This document shows positions 46,150-57,082 of a DNA stretch of 64,000 bases, piece after piece. The notes under the pieces were generated by a model. That model saw nothing but the letters and a program-made list of their open reading frames with translations, had not been told where the DNA came from and did no database searches. Made by a program: the position numbers and the translations under genes. The stretch is from Psychromonas ingrahamii 37 (GTDB lineage Bacteria; Pseudomonadota; Gammaproteobacteria; Enterobacterales; Psychromonadaceae), in NCBI RefSeq assembly GCF_000015285.1, contig NC_008709.1, forward strand, positions 496,001 to 560,000, written 5' to 3'. Positions within the stretch are counted from its first letter, which is position 1, and each line of letters opens with the position of its first letter.

Positions 46150-48231
46150 TTAAGCGTAGTTCATTTCTTTTTTAGTGCCATTCAAAGGTAAATAAATTGA
46201 AAATTGAGTGCCTTTTTTTACTGTACTCTCAACAAAGATCTCTCCTTGTAAAGAATGAATGAGCTCCCTTATCTGATATGCGCCGATTCCCATTCCCTGA
46301 TTTTTTTTGGTGCTGGAGAAGGGTTTAAATAATTGCTCCTTAATAAAAGACTCATCCATACCGCAGCCTGTATCCGTTACTTCTAACCATAAATCATCAT
46401 TCTCGGTGGTTAATTTTATTGCAATGGTTCCACTATCATCGGTTGCATCCTGTGCATTTTTAATTAAATGATAAAGTGCCATTTGCAATTTATCTTTGTC
46501 AGCCATCACTAACGCATTATTTCCTTTTACGACTGACAATATTGGTGTTGGGAGACTGGATGAATTCATTTCTATCGCATTTTCTAGCAGTTTTATGATA
46601 TTGATAGATTCAATTTTACTCTGTGAATCTCCTTGTAATTTGACTAATAATTGATTCATTTTTTCAACTGAGTTACCAATCGTTAATATGACATCATCAA
46701 TAAATTCAGGTTGATGCCTGAACTTTTCTGCATTATTAAGCATTAAGCCTTGTTGTGCTATGAGGTTTTTTATATCGTGGATTGCAAAAGCTGTGATTTT
46801 ATTAAATAGGTCGAACTGTTGATTTTGAATTAACTTTTCTGATGCCTGATGGCTATTAATATAGCTGCCTATTTGACGACCTGTCAGTTTTAATATGTCT
46901 AAGTCTTCCCAAGTTAAGGTGGTGTTAGCTGACTTTTTACAAAGTACCGCAAAACCAATTAATCCTTGATGAGTATTGAGTGGAATAATTGTCCATGCAT
47001 CATTCGTATTTATGAACCATTTAGGTAAGTACTTATTATTTTTTTTATCATGATCGCCTGTATTTTTAGGTGTTTGAAAGACCCATTCATCTTTAGTCAT
47101 CAGTTGTATAAAATGGCTATTATTTGCTTCAATTGCGCGTGATGATGGGAGTTCGAAGTTTTTTAATGCAACGGGAGAATAAAACTGTTGCCCTTTAAGC
47201 CAAATCCCTCCACCACTGCAGTTAAACAGCGAAGTCATCGTTGCTAGTGCTATTTCATAACCATTGTTATCGTCTCTTTTCTGTGAAAGTTGGGAATCTA
47301 GTTCGATCCATTGTTTTTGATAATCATATTTATTAATAAAGAAATTCTTGCTAATCCAAACGGTGGTGTGTGAACGGAATTTTTCAAGACATGACAGTGC
47401 TGCTATGGCAAATATTGACATAACATACAACAGTATTCTTGAAACCTCCGCCCATTCAACATTGAAAATATTAACGGCTAAGCCAAGAAGCGCCATAAAG
47501 ACAAGGAATATCCCAGCTAATATAAAGCTGGTATTGAATATAATAATTGACCGAGATAATTGAAACTGACTATCTTGCTGTTGTTGAAAGGGATAGATGA
47601 TAATTGCAAGTGCTAATATTAATGAGGTTGCGCTGTTAATTATGCCTCTGGCATACCACAAGTTGTTGTTTTCATTTATAAAAAGTAATAAATTTAAAAA
47701 AACGAGCATATCATAGGCAAGTTGCGTTATTGCAACAAGTGCTACTAGCTTGCTAACGCGACTAGAATTGTCATGCCTGAGCAGTTGTTCCGCGATGACT
47801 ATGCCGGCTAAACAAAGAATTATTTTTATATAGAGCCAGAGTGTCATCTGCATAAATGATGTTAATGGATTGTTTAAACTCTGTATTAAGAGAGCTAAAA
47901 TCACCACAATAGTAATATATATTGAAGCAAGCCAATTTACGGGGAGCCTTTTTTTTTGCGAGTACATTAACAGATTAATAAGAATTAAAGACCAACCTAT
48001 ATAGCGGAGTGTTTCAATAAGTTGAAATTGGTAACTTGATGGAAACCGGTCAAATGGGTTGTCAGCGAAGGTTATATGCCAGATTGCAGTTAACATCGCG
48101 AAGAGGAAAAAACTCAGCTTTATTTTTAAATTTTTTATCTTCACCAGCGCGGTCAAGGCTAATGCAATTTCAACGCTTGCGGTAAAATAATCAAATATAG
48201 TTAGCGTTGGGTAACCACTCATCATAAACAC
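46150..48231 (-). CDS. prsK: PEP-CTERM system sensor histidine kinase PrsK
   Basis: 693 aa. The N-terminal third is an integral membrane sensor of about eight to nine helices. A GAF-like domain follows (about 325-465), then the phospho-acceptor helix FAIHDIKNLIAQQ (His at about 484) and an ATPase domain with VTDTGCGMD, FKPFSSTKKNQGMGIG and GTQFSIYLPL. This is the PrsK arrangement. It would phosphorylate PrsR, encoded about 4.4 kb further along the same operon. Confidence 0.92.
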   Translation of the reverse strand: MFMMSGYPTLTIFDYFTASVEIALALTALVKIKNLKIKLSFFLFAMLTAIWHITFADNPFDRFPSSYQFQLIETLRYIGWSLILINLLMYSQKKRLPVNWLASIYITIVVILALLIQSLNNPLTSFMQMTLWLYIKIILCLAGIVIAEQLLRHDNSSRVSKLVALVAITQLAYDMLVFLNLLLFINENNNLWYARGIINSATSLILALAIIIYPFQQQQDSQFQLSRSIIIFNTSFILAGIFLVFMALLGLAVNIFNVEWAEVSRILLYVMSIFAIAALSCLEKFRSHTTVWISKNFFINKYDYQKQWIELDSQLSQKRDDNNGYEIALATMTSLFNCSGGGIWLKGQQFYSPVALKNFELPSSRAIEANNSHFIQLMTKDEWVFQTPKNTGDHDKKNNKYLPKWFINTNDAWTIIPLNTHQGLIGFAVLCKKSANTTLTWEDLDILKLTGRQIGSYINSHQASEKLIQNQQFDLFNKITAFAIHDIKNLIAQQGLMLNNAEKFRHQPEFIDDVILTIGNSVEKMNQLLVKLQGDSQSKIESINIIKLLENAIEMNSSSLPTPILSVVKGNNALVMADKDKLQMALYHLIKNAQDATDDSGTIAIKLTTENDDLWLEVTDTGCGMDESFIKEQLFKPFSSTKKNQGMGIGAYQIRELIHSLQGEIFVESTVKKGTQFSIYLPLNGTKKEMNYA

Positions 48232-48306
48232 TTTATTTTCCTTGTCTCAATACAGTCAGTAAATTAAAACTGGCAAGCTACTGTTCCCAAATAGATTGAT
48301 ATAAGG

Positions 48307-49557
48307 CTATAATATTCCGCGTGTATCAATGACCACTTTGGTTGCTAAAAGAGTTTTATCTGTTAATTTAAATTCTTGATGATCGACTAGTATGACGATG
48401 ATATTGGCAACTTCGAGGGCATGTTCTAAGCTTGTAAGTTGTATGTTTTCTTTAAGTAAATGCTCTGGCAAGAATTTAATATTGGGCTCTACTGCCATTA
48501 TTTGACCTACCTTTTTATCGGCTAGTTGCTTAACTATCTGCAATGCCGGACTTTCTCGCAGATCGTCAATATCAGCTTTAAAAGCGAGTCCTAAGCATGC
48601 AATAACTGGACGCTTAAACTCATCTGCCGCATGCGTTATTTGCTCGATCACATAATGTGGTTTGTGATCATTGGTTAAGCGTGCTTGTCTAATCAGATTT
48701 GCTTCTTCGGGGCAGCTGTCGACAATAAACCAAGGATCCACGGCGATACAGTGACCACCGACGCCCGGTCCTGGATTTAAAATATCAACGCGGGGGTGGC
48801 GATTGGCCAGTTTGATTAATTCCCATACATTTATTTTTAATTTATCACAAATAATAGATAATTCATTTGCAAATGCAATATTGACGTCACGGAATGAATT
48901 TTCAGTCAGTTTTGCCATTTCTGCTGTGCGTGCATTGGTGATGATACATTCACCGCGCACAAATGTGCGGTAAAGAGCAACGGCTTTCTCGCTACAGGTT
49001 TTGCTCATGCCGCCGATGACGCGATCATTAGACACTAATTCTTGTAGAACATAACCGGGCAATACACGTTCAGGGCAATGTGCGATATTGATATCTGCAG
49101 CATTCCCTTTATCTTGAGGAAATGAGAGATCAGGGCGTGCTTTCGCTAACCAAGTTGCCAGTTTTTCAGTGGTTCCCACCGGGGATGTCGATTCAAGAAT
49201 GACTAAATTACCTTTTTCAAGTACTGGCGCGATAGTGTTAGCAGCAGACTCAATATAACTGAGGTCAGGTTGGTGGCTATCATCATCGCGATGGATAAAA
49301 GGCGTTGGCACGGCAATCATAAATACATTAGCAGGCTCTGCAATAGTCACTGCGCGTAAATTTCCAGTGGAAACAACACTGCGAACGACAATATCGAGAT
49401 CTGGCTCGACGATATGAATTTTCCCCGCGTTAATGAGATCTACTGCATTTTGGTTCACTTCAACACCAATCACAGTCATGCCTCGCGAAGCAATAATTGC
49501 CGCTGTAGGCAGGCCGATATAGCCAAGCCCGATGACGGATACTTTTTCAAAATCCAT
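48307..49557 (-). CDS. wecC: UDP-N-acetyl-D-mannosamine dehydrogenase
   Basis: A 416-aa NAD-dependent nucleotide-sugar dehydrogenase. Rossmann start VSVIGLGYIGLPTAA, mid-domain ENSFRDVNIAFANEL, catalytic Cys in GPGVGGHCIAVDPWF (about 265), C-terminal ACLGLAFKADIDDLRESPA. It oxidises UDP-ManNAc to UDP-ManNAcA. Directly after wecB, and the wecG-like transferase lies at 57083, so the polymer probably contains ManNAcA. Confidence 0.95.
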   Translation of the reverse strand: MDFEKVSVIGLGYIGLPTAAIIASRGMTVIGVEVNQNAVDLINAGKIHIVEPDLDIVVRSVVSTGNLRAVTIAEPANVFMIAVPTPFIHRDDDSHQPDLSYIESAANTIAPVLEKGNLVILESTSPVGTTEKLATWLAKARPDLSFPQDKGNAADINIAHCPERVLPGYVLQELVSNDRVIGGMSKTCSEKAVALYRTFVRGECIITNARTAEMAKLTENSFRDVNIAFANELSIICDKLKINVWELIKLANRHPRVDILNPGPGVGGHCIAVDPWFIVDSCPEEANLIRQARLTNDHKPHYVIEQITHAADEFKRPVIACLGLAFKADIDDLRESPALQIVKQLADKKVGQIMAVEPNIKFLPEHLLKENIQLTSLEHALEVANIIVILVDHQEFKLTDKTLLATKVVIDTRGIL

Positions 49558-49605
49558 GATAACTCCCTGTAGCCTTGTATTTATCTATTAAGTGTTTTTG
49601 TTAAA

Positions 49606-50784
49606 CTAAACTGTAATAGGCTCTGAAGCCGCAGTGACTGCTTCCACCTTTTGTGTAACAAAATAATGCATGATTCTATTGATTATTTTCTGACAAGACT
49701 GCCCATCTCCATAGGGGTTATGTGCACGACTCATACGGTTATAAGTTATTTCATCTTGAAGTAATTTTTCAACGGCATTGATAATATTATTTTTGTCCGT
49801 ACCAACCAGTTGAACCGTTCCTGCGGAAAGCGCTTCAGGTCGCTCGGTGACATCTCGCATCACCAGTACGGGTTTGCCTAAACTTGGTGCTTCTTCTTGA
49901 ATGCCACCAGAATCAGTTAAAATAATGTGCGCTTTATCCATTAAATAAACAAAAGGAAGGTAATCTTGCGGCTCTATTAAATGGATATTGTCAAGATTGC
50001 GTAAAATCCGATTAACCGGTTCACGGACATTGGGGTTTAGATGCACAGGGTAGATTATCTGGACATTTGAATGTCTTCTTGCAATTTCTGCCAGCGCCTC
50101 ACAAATTCGCTCAAATCCACTACCAAAATTTTCTCTGCGATGACCTGTTACTAAGATGAGCTTTTTATTGGCATCTAATTGGGGGAACTGCTTGGCTAAT
50201 GTATTTGAAAGTTGTGTGTTGTTTTTTAATTTATAGATCACCTGCATCAAAGCATCAATAACGGTATTGCCGGTTACTTCAATGCTATCAGCGGAGATCC
50301 ACTCTCTAAGTAAATTTTCTTTCGCACTTTCGGTTGGGGCAAAATGAAGTTTAGTAATAGCGCTGGTAAGTCGGCGATTCCCTTCTTCTGGCCAAGGAGA
50401 GTTCAGATCGCCAGTACGTAAACCTGCTTCAACATGGCCAATTGGAATCTGCTGATAAAATGCGGCTAAACTGGTCGATAATGTCGTTGAGGTATCACCG
50501 TGCACTAAGATAAGGTGGGGCTTAAATTCTTTTAGAATAGGTTCAAGCCCTAATAAAATATTAGTGGTTACATCGGATAAAGACTGCCCTGGCTTCATTA
50601 TATTAAGATCATAGTCGGGGGTGATTGCAAACAGGTTAAGTACCTGGTCAAGCATCTCTCTATGTTGTGCTGTAACGCAAACTTTAGCGTCAATACCCGG
50701 CTGTTTTTTTAGCGCATCGACAAGTGGAGCCATTTTGATTGCTTCAGGTCGAGTACCAAAGACAGTTAATATTTTAATAGACAT
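49606..50784 (-). CDS. wecB: UDP-N-acetylglucosamine 2-epimerase (non-hydrolysing)
   Basis: 392 aa. [13 protein letters not shown] near the start, [36 protein letters not shown] and [20 protein letters not shown] are all diagnostic. It makes UDP-ManNAc for wecC. The ATG at 50784 is preferred over 50790 because the GGAA site has proper spacing only for the inner one. First gene of the minus-strand EPS block; the 1-kb gap upstream probably holds the operon promoter. Confidence 0.96.
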   Translation of the reverse strand: MSIKILTVFGTRPEAIKMAPLVDALKKQPGIDAKVCVTAQHREMLDQVLNLFAITPDYDLNIMKPGQSLSDVTTNILLGLEPILKEFKPHLILVHGDTSTTLSTSLAAFYQQIPIGHVEAGLRTGDLNSPWPEEGNRRLTSAITKLHFAPTESAKENLLREWISADSIEVTGNTVIDALMQVIYKLKNNTQLSNTLAKQFPQLDANKKLILVTGHRRENFGSGFERICEALAEIARRHSNVQIIYPVHLNPNVREPVNRILRNLDNIHLIEPQDYLPFVYLMDKAHIILTDSGGIQEEAPSLGKPVLVMRDVTERPEALSAGTVQLVGTDKNNIINAVEKLLQDEITYNRMSRAHNPYGDGQSCQKIINRIMHYFVTQKVEAVTAASEPITV

Positions 50785-50790
50785 AACCAT

Positions 50791-51857
50791 ATTTCCGTAT
50801 GAGCTGTAAAATCTAAAGATGGAAAAAATAATTTTAAAAATGTAATAAATTGTTTAACCTAAATTAAAACTACATAAATTATGTTAGTTCAAAAAAAAAA
50901 ATTAGAAGTTTAAATCTTATATTATTAAAAATTAAACCTCCCACCTGTGAGCGCGGTCATTAGGTTATGCCTGAAGCCTCTTTTTATGCTATTAAGCATT
51001 TTAAAGAAAATGATCATGCGGTTATGGTATTGATAATACTCGACTGTTTAAGTCCCTAAAGATTGATATTAAAGACTAAGCAAATATTGGCTATTAAGAA
51101 AATGTCCCATACCCGCTGGGATTCTAAATACCAGATGTATTGGGACTACTGGAAAATACTTAGGGGAGGTGTGTCACGGATTTTCGACAAAAAGTCGTAA
51201 TAGAAAAAGGGCATTTAATTTCCCCGTTGGGAGAGAGTTTGATCGTTGTATACAAATATATTGTATAAGGTTGGACTCTGAACTTGATGATCTAAATGCA
51301 CCACCATATTATCTTCACTACTAGTGAAAGTGCTACTTGAAAGATGAGAGTAGAGATCCTTTAAGCATTTCCCTTCTAATAAAGCACTTTTATTGGGCGA
51401 TATTTTTTAGCAAAAGGATATTGTGTTGATTCCGTCAGAGTGGATGCTGAAATGCATATTTGAAATATGAAAAATATCAAGAAAAGCCTGAAAGGCACAA
51501 AAATAATCGACTCGCAGGCTCTATACCCTCTAATAATGTTAGTTTTTGAACTATCATTTTTATTATTAGGGTACCTGCAAAATAAGTTTTACTGTTGCGC
51601 TTTTATATCCTGCACTGTTAAAGGCTGTAATACAGAAAAAACAGCTCATGCCAGAGGACAGATTATCGATATTGTATGAGGTTAACTCGTGTTTGCTAAC
51701 TAATATATATCATCTCGAGTTGCGTGGCTATTTGCCCACAATAAATTTTGTAGCCCGCTCCATCCGTTAATTATGAAGCATTATTATTAGATTGATTTTA
51801 AAGGTATTTAACTCTTTAAATGCCCAATCTAAATATTCGACTTATATAAGGGTTAAT
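50791..51857. other. 1.07-kb gap upstream of wecB
   Basis: AT-rich. It probably holds the divergent promoters for wecB (minus) and the acetyltransferase-like gene (plus). Short open stretches exist (for example 51467-51679, 70 codons, and an ATG-less frame around 51100-51335 ending APPYYLHY) but show no family signal and no good ribosome site. No clear RNA gene, repeat or sigma-54 site was seen. Confidence 0.5.
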
Positions 51858-52982
51858 ATGTTAGTAAGCAATACTGAATCATTTGAAATTAGGGTAATTA
51901 AAAACTGGGATAATTTTGCAACGTTAAAAGAAGATTGGCAAAACCTACTTGTACAGTCTGATGCTGATAACCTGTTTCTGACTTGGGAATGGATGGATTG
52001 TTGGCGAATAGCACAAGGTGAGTTGATAACACCTTTTATTATAGTCATTCAGGATAGCCAGGGCATTCTAGCTATTGCCCCTTTTTATATACAAGAGTAC
52101 CGCTTAGCTCAATTAGTTACTTACCAGGCGTTACGATTTATTGGTGATAAAGGTTCCGGCTCGGAATACTCAAACTTCATTGTTAAAAAAGAAGACGGTA
52201 TTGTGCTTAAAAGCAGGCTCTGGGAGCATCTGCTTAGCCCTGAGGTTAAACCGTGTTGGGATTTTATCTGGTTCACTAATGTAAAAGCTTGGGCTGAGGG
52301 AGGGCAAACGCTGCTACAATCATTAGCTAGTGTAAAGGGGCTTAACTGCAATCAACGTACCGTAGAGTTTGCTCAGATCCCTTTAAGAAAATACTCTACT
52401 GATATATTACCTGAATTATCCAAAAGTTTACGTGCTGATATTCGCAGACCTAGTCGTCGCCTGGATAAGTTTGGATCTTGGCAAATGCTTACTTGCAAAG
52501 GTGATGATGATATCAATGAACTTCTTGAGCAACTATTTAGCTTACATAATAAACATTGGTTAAATGCCGGATTAGGTACCTTTCAAAGGCGCCCTGAATT
52601 AGCGGATTTTTACCGACTTTTTGTTCCTCTGGCTTTAAAAAAAGGCTGGTTGAGGTTGCTTCGACTTGAAAGTAACGGTGAAATACAGGCAATGCAGCTT
52701 GGTTATGTTTATAACAACCAATTCTTAGCCATTCAAGAGGGTTTTAATCCTGATTTTATACCTGGAGTTGGACAGGTATTACGTTATTATTCATTCACTA
52801 ATTGTCAGCAAGAAGGGCTAAGCTGTTATGATTTTTTGGGTATTTATACCGATCATAAAAGGCGTTGGCTTGCTGAAAAAAAACTTGGTGCCAATCTTTT
52901 TATCTGGCGCACAAAAATGAAAAACATCCCTTTTAGTATTAAAAAAATTTGGCCTACTGGACGCTATCTAAAACCACTTTAA
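51858..52982 (+). CDS. GNAT-type acyltransferase (BioF2/CelD/FemAB-like)
   Basis: 374 aa from the ATG at 51858, which has AAGGG 7 bp upstream; a TTG at 51792 is less likely. FLTWEWMDCWRIAQG near the start and the C-terminal half (LHNKHWLNAGLGTFQRRPEL, LRLESNGEIQAMQLGYVYNN, YDFLGIYTDHKRRWL) follow the Acetyltransf_6/CelD pattern common in exosortase/EPS loci. It probably acylates a polymer sugar or a lipid-linked intermediate. Convergent with the heparinase-like gene; a short palindrome CTCTAATTAGAG covers the junction. Confidence 0.8.
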   Translation: MLVSNTESFEIRVIKNWDNFATLKEDWQNLLVQSDADNLFLTWEWMDCWRIAQGELITPFIIVIQDSQGILAIAPFYIQEYRLAQLVTYQALRFIGDKGSGSEYSNFIVKKEDGIVLKSRLWEHLLSPEVKPCWDFIWFTNVKAWAEGGQTLLQSLASVKGLNCNQRTVEFAQIPLRKYSTDILPELSKSLRADIRRPSRRLDKFGSWQMLTCKGDDDINELLEQLFSLHNKHWLNAGLGTFQRRPELADFYRLFVPLALKKGWLRLLRLESNGEIQAMQLGYVYNNQFLAIQEGFNPDFIPGVGQVLRYYSFTNCQQEGLSCYDFLGIYTDHKRRWLAEKKLGANLFIWRTKMKNIPFSIKKIWPTGRYLKPL

Positions 52983-52989
52983 TCTCTAA

Positions 52990-54996
52990 TTAGAGCCACT
53001 GGATAGATGTTGTAAATTGTTGGCTAGTCGTTGTCTTTCCTCTGGCGATTAAAGTGGTGATCGGCGTTCTTTGGTGATAACCACGGCTAATCCAGCCAAG
53101 TGATACATGATTGGGATCTTGGTGCCACTCTCCCTGTATTGCTTCTAACATTAAGTTATCAGGTAAAGTTATTATCACCTTAGAAGTGCCTAAGATGAGA
53201 CTACAAAATTGACCGTCAACCTTTATATCAGCACAATATTCCGATAGATGGAAATAGAGCGCAATATTATGGTCGCCTTGTGATTGTATTTGATCTGTTA
53301 TTTGCAGTTTTTTTTGTTGCGTATTTAAATTTAAACTTCGCTGATGAGTGACGGGAGAAGTGAGTCGTAAATAGCCATTATGCGTGCCTGTGACGATTCC
53401 TCCTGTATTATTTGGCTCCCAAACTGTACATTGTGCTTGCGCATGTTTTTCCCACATAAATGGTCCAGTCATAACTGATTGATCTAACCCATCTACCTCG
53501 ATTGTATTGTGTGCTTGTGTCTTTCTAAAGTGATCTCGCCAATGAGGAAAACTGTAATAATCATAGGTGCCACTATCGGCTAATAAATCTTGACCATTGA
53601 GGCGCATCACAAGACTTAATGCGTCAGCATGACCATGAGCGGCAATGGATGTATAGCCGAGTTCAGCACAATCAAATAAAACACTCACCTGATCATTAGT
53701 CTTTAGACTACCGGCTTGTAGCAAATAATAACCAGATTCGACAAATTTATGCGATGCTAAAGGCGTCGGTTGTAAAGAGAAGGCAAGATTTTTATCTCTG
53801 CCCCGTTGATTGAATAACCAAAATGCTGCTTCACTTGCTTCTTGGGCGTTGATGCGGAATATTTCATTATCGTAAAGATGAGAAGCCAAATCGCAAAGTG
53901 CGTTAATATCATGAACATAATTACCAAGATCCAGTGCATAGCCATCATCTTGATCACCCAGCATCGGGTAGTCCTGCCCTCCTTGTGCAATGATGGCGAT
54001 AAATTCAGCGAGTTTATTTAAGGTATGCTGGTATCCAGAAGAAAAATTATTATTTTGCCAGTGCGCAATTTGTGATGAAAACAGATAAAGCTGGAAAACA
54101 AAAAATTGATAGCTAAAACCGTGCTCTTTGGAGCCGCCATCGGAAAAGGTTTGTGCTTGTATTTCATTTTCTAAAACGGCTTTACTTTTTTTCTGCCACG
54201 TTGGTGCATCTTTTAAGATTGAAAAATAGCTGGCAGCAATATAAACACCTGCGGCTTCTCCGACTAAATGATTATTCGCAGATGAGCCCTGTGAGAATTT
54301 ACCACTAACATCTCGACAATGCAGATAGACACTATGCAATAAGCGAGCTTTAAATTCACCGGTAAATAATCCTGAGTCTAGAATTAAGTCAATTGCCCAT
54401 ACCCAATTAATGATTCTTATCCCCAGTTCAAGCGGGTTTTTCCAGTTCATGCCATAACCGTATGGGTTGGCATCTAGCCAGCTGGTTATTTGAGAGATGA
54501 CACCCTGTGCATATTTTAAGTCACCCGTCACCTGATAAGCGCGCGCCAAAACAACAAACTGATGATGACGGTTAGGTTCCCAAACTAACTTGCAGTCGCC
54601 ATTTTTTTTAATATCACGATAATTGACCGTCATGATAGCAGCGCGGCTAGTTTGTTGTCCTGTCGCATGATCTTTATGCCAGTTAATAGGCGTTTCTAAA
54701 TCCAGATCATGTAAATTAAAATAACTGAGCTTGTGTTGTAAAATGTGATCTGCTTTAGTTAGCAATGCCGGGCGCCATTGAGTATTAAATTGTTTAATAT
54801 CACCAACAAAAACTCGGAATGGCGGAGAAAAGGGCGCTTGCTCTTGATAGCCGGCTTGAAATGCCGGGGATGCAATAATATTCATTTTTACACGGGTATG
54901 CTCTAACAGTGCTGCAGATAATGATCTGACACGCCAAGTTATTTCTTGTGTTGACATAGTTTTAATACGTTTTACATACCAAGATAAAGATTGCAT
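52990..54996 (-). CDS. Heparinase II/III-family polysaccharide lyase
   Basis: 668 aa. An N-terminal helical toroid (about 90-370, with WKNPLELGIRIINWVWA and GSSANNHLVGEAAGVYIA), then a beta-sandwich with AAHGHADALSLVMRLNGQDL and HWRDHFRKTQAHNTIEVDG, the Heparinase_II_III hallmark. Lyases of this type cut uronate-containing polymers and are standard in XrtA loci, where they may trim or clear the EPS. It follows the exosortase gene by 8 bp, so one operon. Confidence 0.9.
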   Translation of the reverse strand: MQSLSWYVKRIKTMSTQEITWRVRSLSAALLEHTRVKMNIIASPAFQAGYQEQAPFSPPFRVFVGDIKQFNTQWRPALLTKADHILQHKLSYFNLHDLDLETPINWHKDHATGQQTSRAAIMTVNYRDIKKNGDCKLVWEPNRHHQFVVLARAYQVTGDLKYAQGVISQITSWLDANPYGYGMNWKNPLELGIRIINWVWAIDLILDSGLFTGEFKARLLHSVYLHCRDVSGKFSQGSSANNHLVGEAAGVYIAASYFSILKDAPTWQKKSKAVLENEIQAQTFSDGGSKEHGFSYQFFVFQLYLFSSQIAHWQNNNFSSGYQHTLNKLAEFIAIIAQGGQDYPMLGDQDDGYALDLGNYVHDINALCDLASHLYDNEIFRINAQEASEAAFWLFNQRGRDKNLAFSLQPTPLASHKFVESGYYLLQAGSLKTNDQVSVLFDCAELGYTSIAAHGHADALSLVMRLNGQDLLADSGTYDYYSFPHWRDHFRKTQAHNTIEVDGLDQSVMTGPFMWEKHAQAQCTVWEPNNTGGIVTGTHNGYLRLTSPVTHQRSLNLNTQQKKLQITDQIQSQGDHNIALYFHLSEYCADIKVDGQFCSLILGTSKVIITLPDNLMLEAIQGEWHQDPNHVSLGWISRGYHQRTPITTLIARGKTTTSQQFTTSIQWL

Positions 54997-55004
54997 AGGG
55001 CTTC

Positions 55005-56495
55005 TTATATTGATTTTTTAATATGAATAGGTTGTGTGCTAAATGCAGTCACAAAGTCTGTTAATGTTTTTACGGCCTGTTCCTTATTCCCATGATTGTA
55101 AGAAAATTCGATAGCGATTAGCGTGGCACCGGGCTGGCCTTTTAGTGTCGCTTGAACTTCATACCATTTAGCCATTTTTTTATCGGTGATATAATGCCCA
55201 TCTATTAAATACCAATATGCGATTAAGCGAGAGTTGATACTATTCCTGTGGAGGGTTAATAAATTTATCTGCTTTAGCGTCGATGTGGGGGCTAATTTAA
55301 TTGTCTGTTGTTCGTCTTTAAACCAGCGGTTTTTATCAAAGAGGCTGTTTTCAATAAAAATCATTTCAGCGCCTTGATATTGCCTAACGTAATTAGCTAA
55401 ATAAACTTGGATTAATTCTTTTTCCTGTAAAAAATGGGCATATTCCTCGTTTGTTGCGCCTTTTGACACTACTTTCCAATTATGACTGGTCGTTCTGCTC
55501 GCGCCTACTTTCGTATAATTGGGAATGCTTGGTAACATAAATTTATATTCTGGATCATAACGGGAAGAAAGAATGAATGTGCCTGCAGAAAAACAGATCA
55601 CAATTGCAACTACTGATGATAGATAGCTAATATTTAAACGTTGCTCTTTCTTTTGGGCGTTTTTTTCGTTGGTTTTAGCGGCTATTTGCTCTCCAAAATA
55701 GATATTACCGATAAATATAAGCGGAATAAAACAAGCCGCAAAAACTAACCAGCCAAAGGTTAAATGGTCTTGCACGATAAAGTGCTGCATTGCAGTTTGG
55801 CTACCGACAATAATTATCACTGTGATACGAATCCAATTGGCGATGATAGCAACAAGCACCGCTAAAATGAAAAATAAGGCCGCTGATTTACGTGAAAGGT
55901 GATTAATTTGTGCAACAAAAACAGCATACAAAGCTGAAGCCAGAAAAAAACCCAGCCCAGAACATGCCTCTTCAACTATAAAAGTGCCTTCCGGTGTAAG
56001 CAGATAATATCCATCTCTAATTATTTCAAAACCAAGTAAATCTACGCTGTTAAAACTTACCCAAGTTGAGATGTCCCGCAAAGGTATTTGTAATACATTC
56101 CAGACAGGCAGGATCAAAAAGATCATCAATAAGGGAAGGAATAAAGTGTTAATGATTTTAATACCGTAAAGAGAAAGTAATAAAGCCACTATGACAAGAA
56201 ACAAGCCGAGTATCTGCAACTGCCCAATACTAGCAAGGTTTGCTACCAGCAGTAACAGGCTAGCCGCAAATAAGGGCAGCAGATTCAGAAAACGGCTGTG
56301 TGGGAAAGCAAGCTCTTCTTTTTTTATCCAAAAAACATATAAAGCAAGCGCAAAACCTAATAAACCATGATTATAAGGGCCCGTACTTAACCATTCATCA
56401 ATAAGATCAAAAACAACAGATGAATTAGCCGTTATAATAATAGAAAAACTAAAGAGAAAAAAGAGTGTTAAGTTTCTTCTGTTTTGTGTCCACAT
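55005..56495 (-). CDS. xrtA: Exosortase A with C-terminal EpsI-like domain
   Basis: A 496-aa membrane protease/transpeptidase that processes PEP-CTERM proteins. About eight membrane helices lie in the first 290 residues. The catalytic Cys is in VEEACSGLGFF (about 176), Arg in IANWIRITV (about 223), His in VQDHLTFGW (about 244). The rest is a periplasmic EpsI-like domain, ending with a soluble tail. The ATG at 56495 has AGGGA 7 bp upstream; an upstream TTG at 56531 lies inside an IS remnant. Its likely substrate in this window is the protein at 36509. Confidence 0.93.
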   Translation of the reverse strand: MWTQNRRNLTLFFLFSFSIIITANSSVVFDLIDEWLSTGPYNHGLLGFALALYVFWIKKEELAFPHSRFLNLLPLFAASLLLLVANLASIGQLQILGLFLVIVALLLSLYGIKIINTLFLPLLMIFLILPVWNVLQIPLRDISTWVSFNSVDLLGFEIIRDGYYLLTPEGTFIVEEACSGLGFFLASALYAVFVAQINHLSRKSAALFFILAVLVAIIANWIRITVIIIVGSQTAMQHFIVQDHLTFGWLVFAACFIPLIFIGNIYFGEQIAAKTNEKNAQKKEQRLNISYLSSVVAIVICFSAGTFILSSRYDPEYKFMLPSIPNYTKVGASRTTSHNWKVVSKGATNEEYAHFLQEKELIQVYLANYVRQYQGAEMIFIENSLFDKNRWFKDEQQTIKLAPTSTLKQINLLTLHRNSINSRLIAYWYLIDGHYITDKKMAKWYEVQATLKGQPGATLIAIEFSYNHGNKEQAVKTLTDFVTAFSTQPIHIKKSI

Positions 56496-56519
56496 TTCAT
56501 TATCCCTAAAATATATTCT

Positions 56520-56740
56520 GGTTCTGTCCAACAGGACACCTGCGGTTGTAAATTATCATCATTAACCGGCCTTAAATCACCGCGTTTTATATGAAGTAGC
56601 CCATGGTTGTAATAATGGATATATTCTTCAGCATCCATTTTTATTGTTTAAGGCATTAAATGAACAATATTTAATAACCATTTATTCTTTAAACTACCAA
56701 AAAGCCGTTCTACAACCACTCAATGGATGTCGGTATTTAT
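56520..56740 (-). pseudogene. IS3-family transposase remnant, upstream of xrtA
   Basis: The minus strand reads ERLFGSLKNKWLLNIVHLMP, a stop, then KMDAEEYIHYYNHGLLHIKR and GDLRPVNDDN. This is the E.....K...L......A...YI.YYN..R.H...........P end of IS3-type transposases. Stops and loss of the rest show decay. It sits in the 587-bp gap 56496-57082, in or next to the promoter region of both flanking operons. Confidence 0.7.
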
Positions 56741-57082
56741 TCTTTTGGGCATTCAGTAATTCAAAAAAATCAGATGAAAAATATATATTCTAAAAAAGCT
56801 GACAAACAGTATGGGAGATTAAAATGCATCAGCTTTATTAGTTTCTTAAATGAATAATTTAAATGATTGTGAATATTAAAGAGTGATATTTTTTTATTTG
56901 TTGCTTGAGCACCTGGCAAGTATAGCTGCAGCTATTTTTATGACAACTATTTGATACTAATGTGAAGGGGTATTTATAAGTGATAAAGCTCAGTGGCAGA
57001 AATTACAATTTGATATATTCTAATTATGTTCCTATTGTTTATTTTCTTATTTAACGACATTTTCAATTATGTGGAGTGGTTT

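Noticed and set aside
51467-51679. Open frame of 70 codons in the gap before the acetyltransferase-like gene
   Set aside because: No ribosome site, no recognisable motif, and AT-rich surroundings make chance likely.
56910-56932. CTGGCAAGTATAGCTGCAG upstream of wecG as a sigma-54 promoter
   Set aside because: The GG to GC distance is one base too long; sigma-54 promoters rarely tolerate that.
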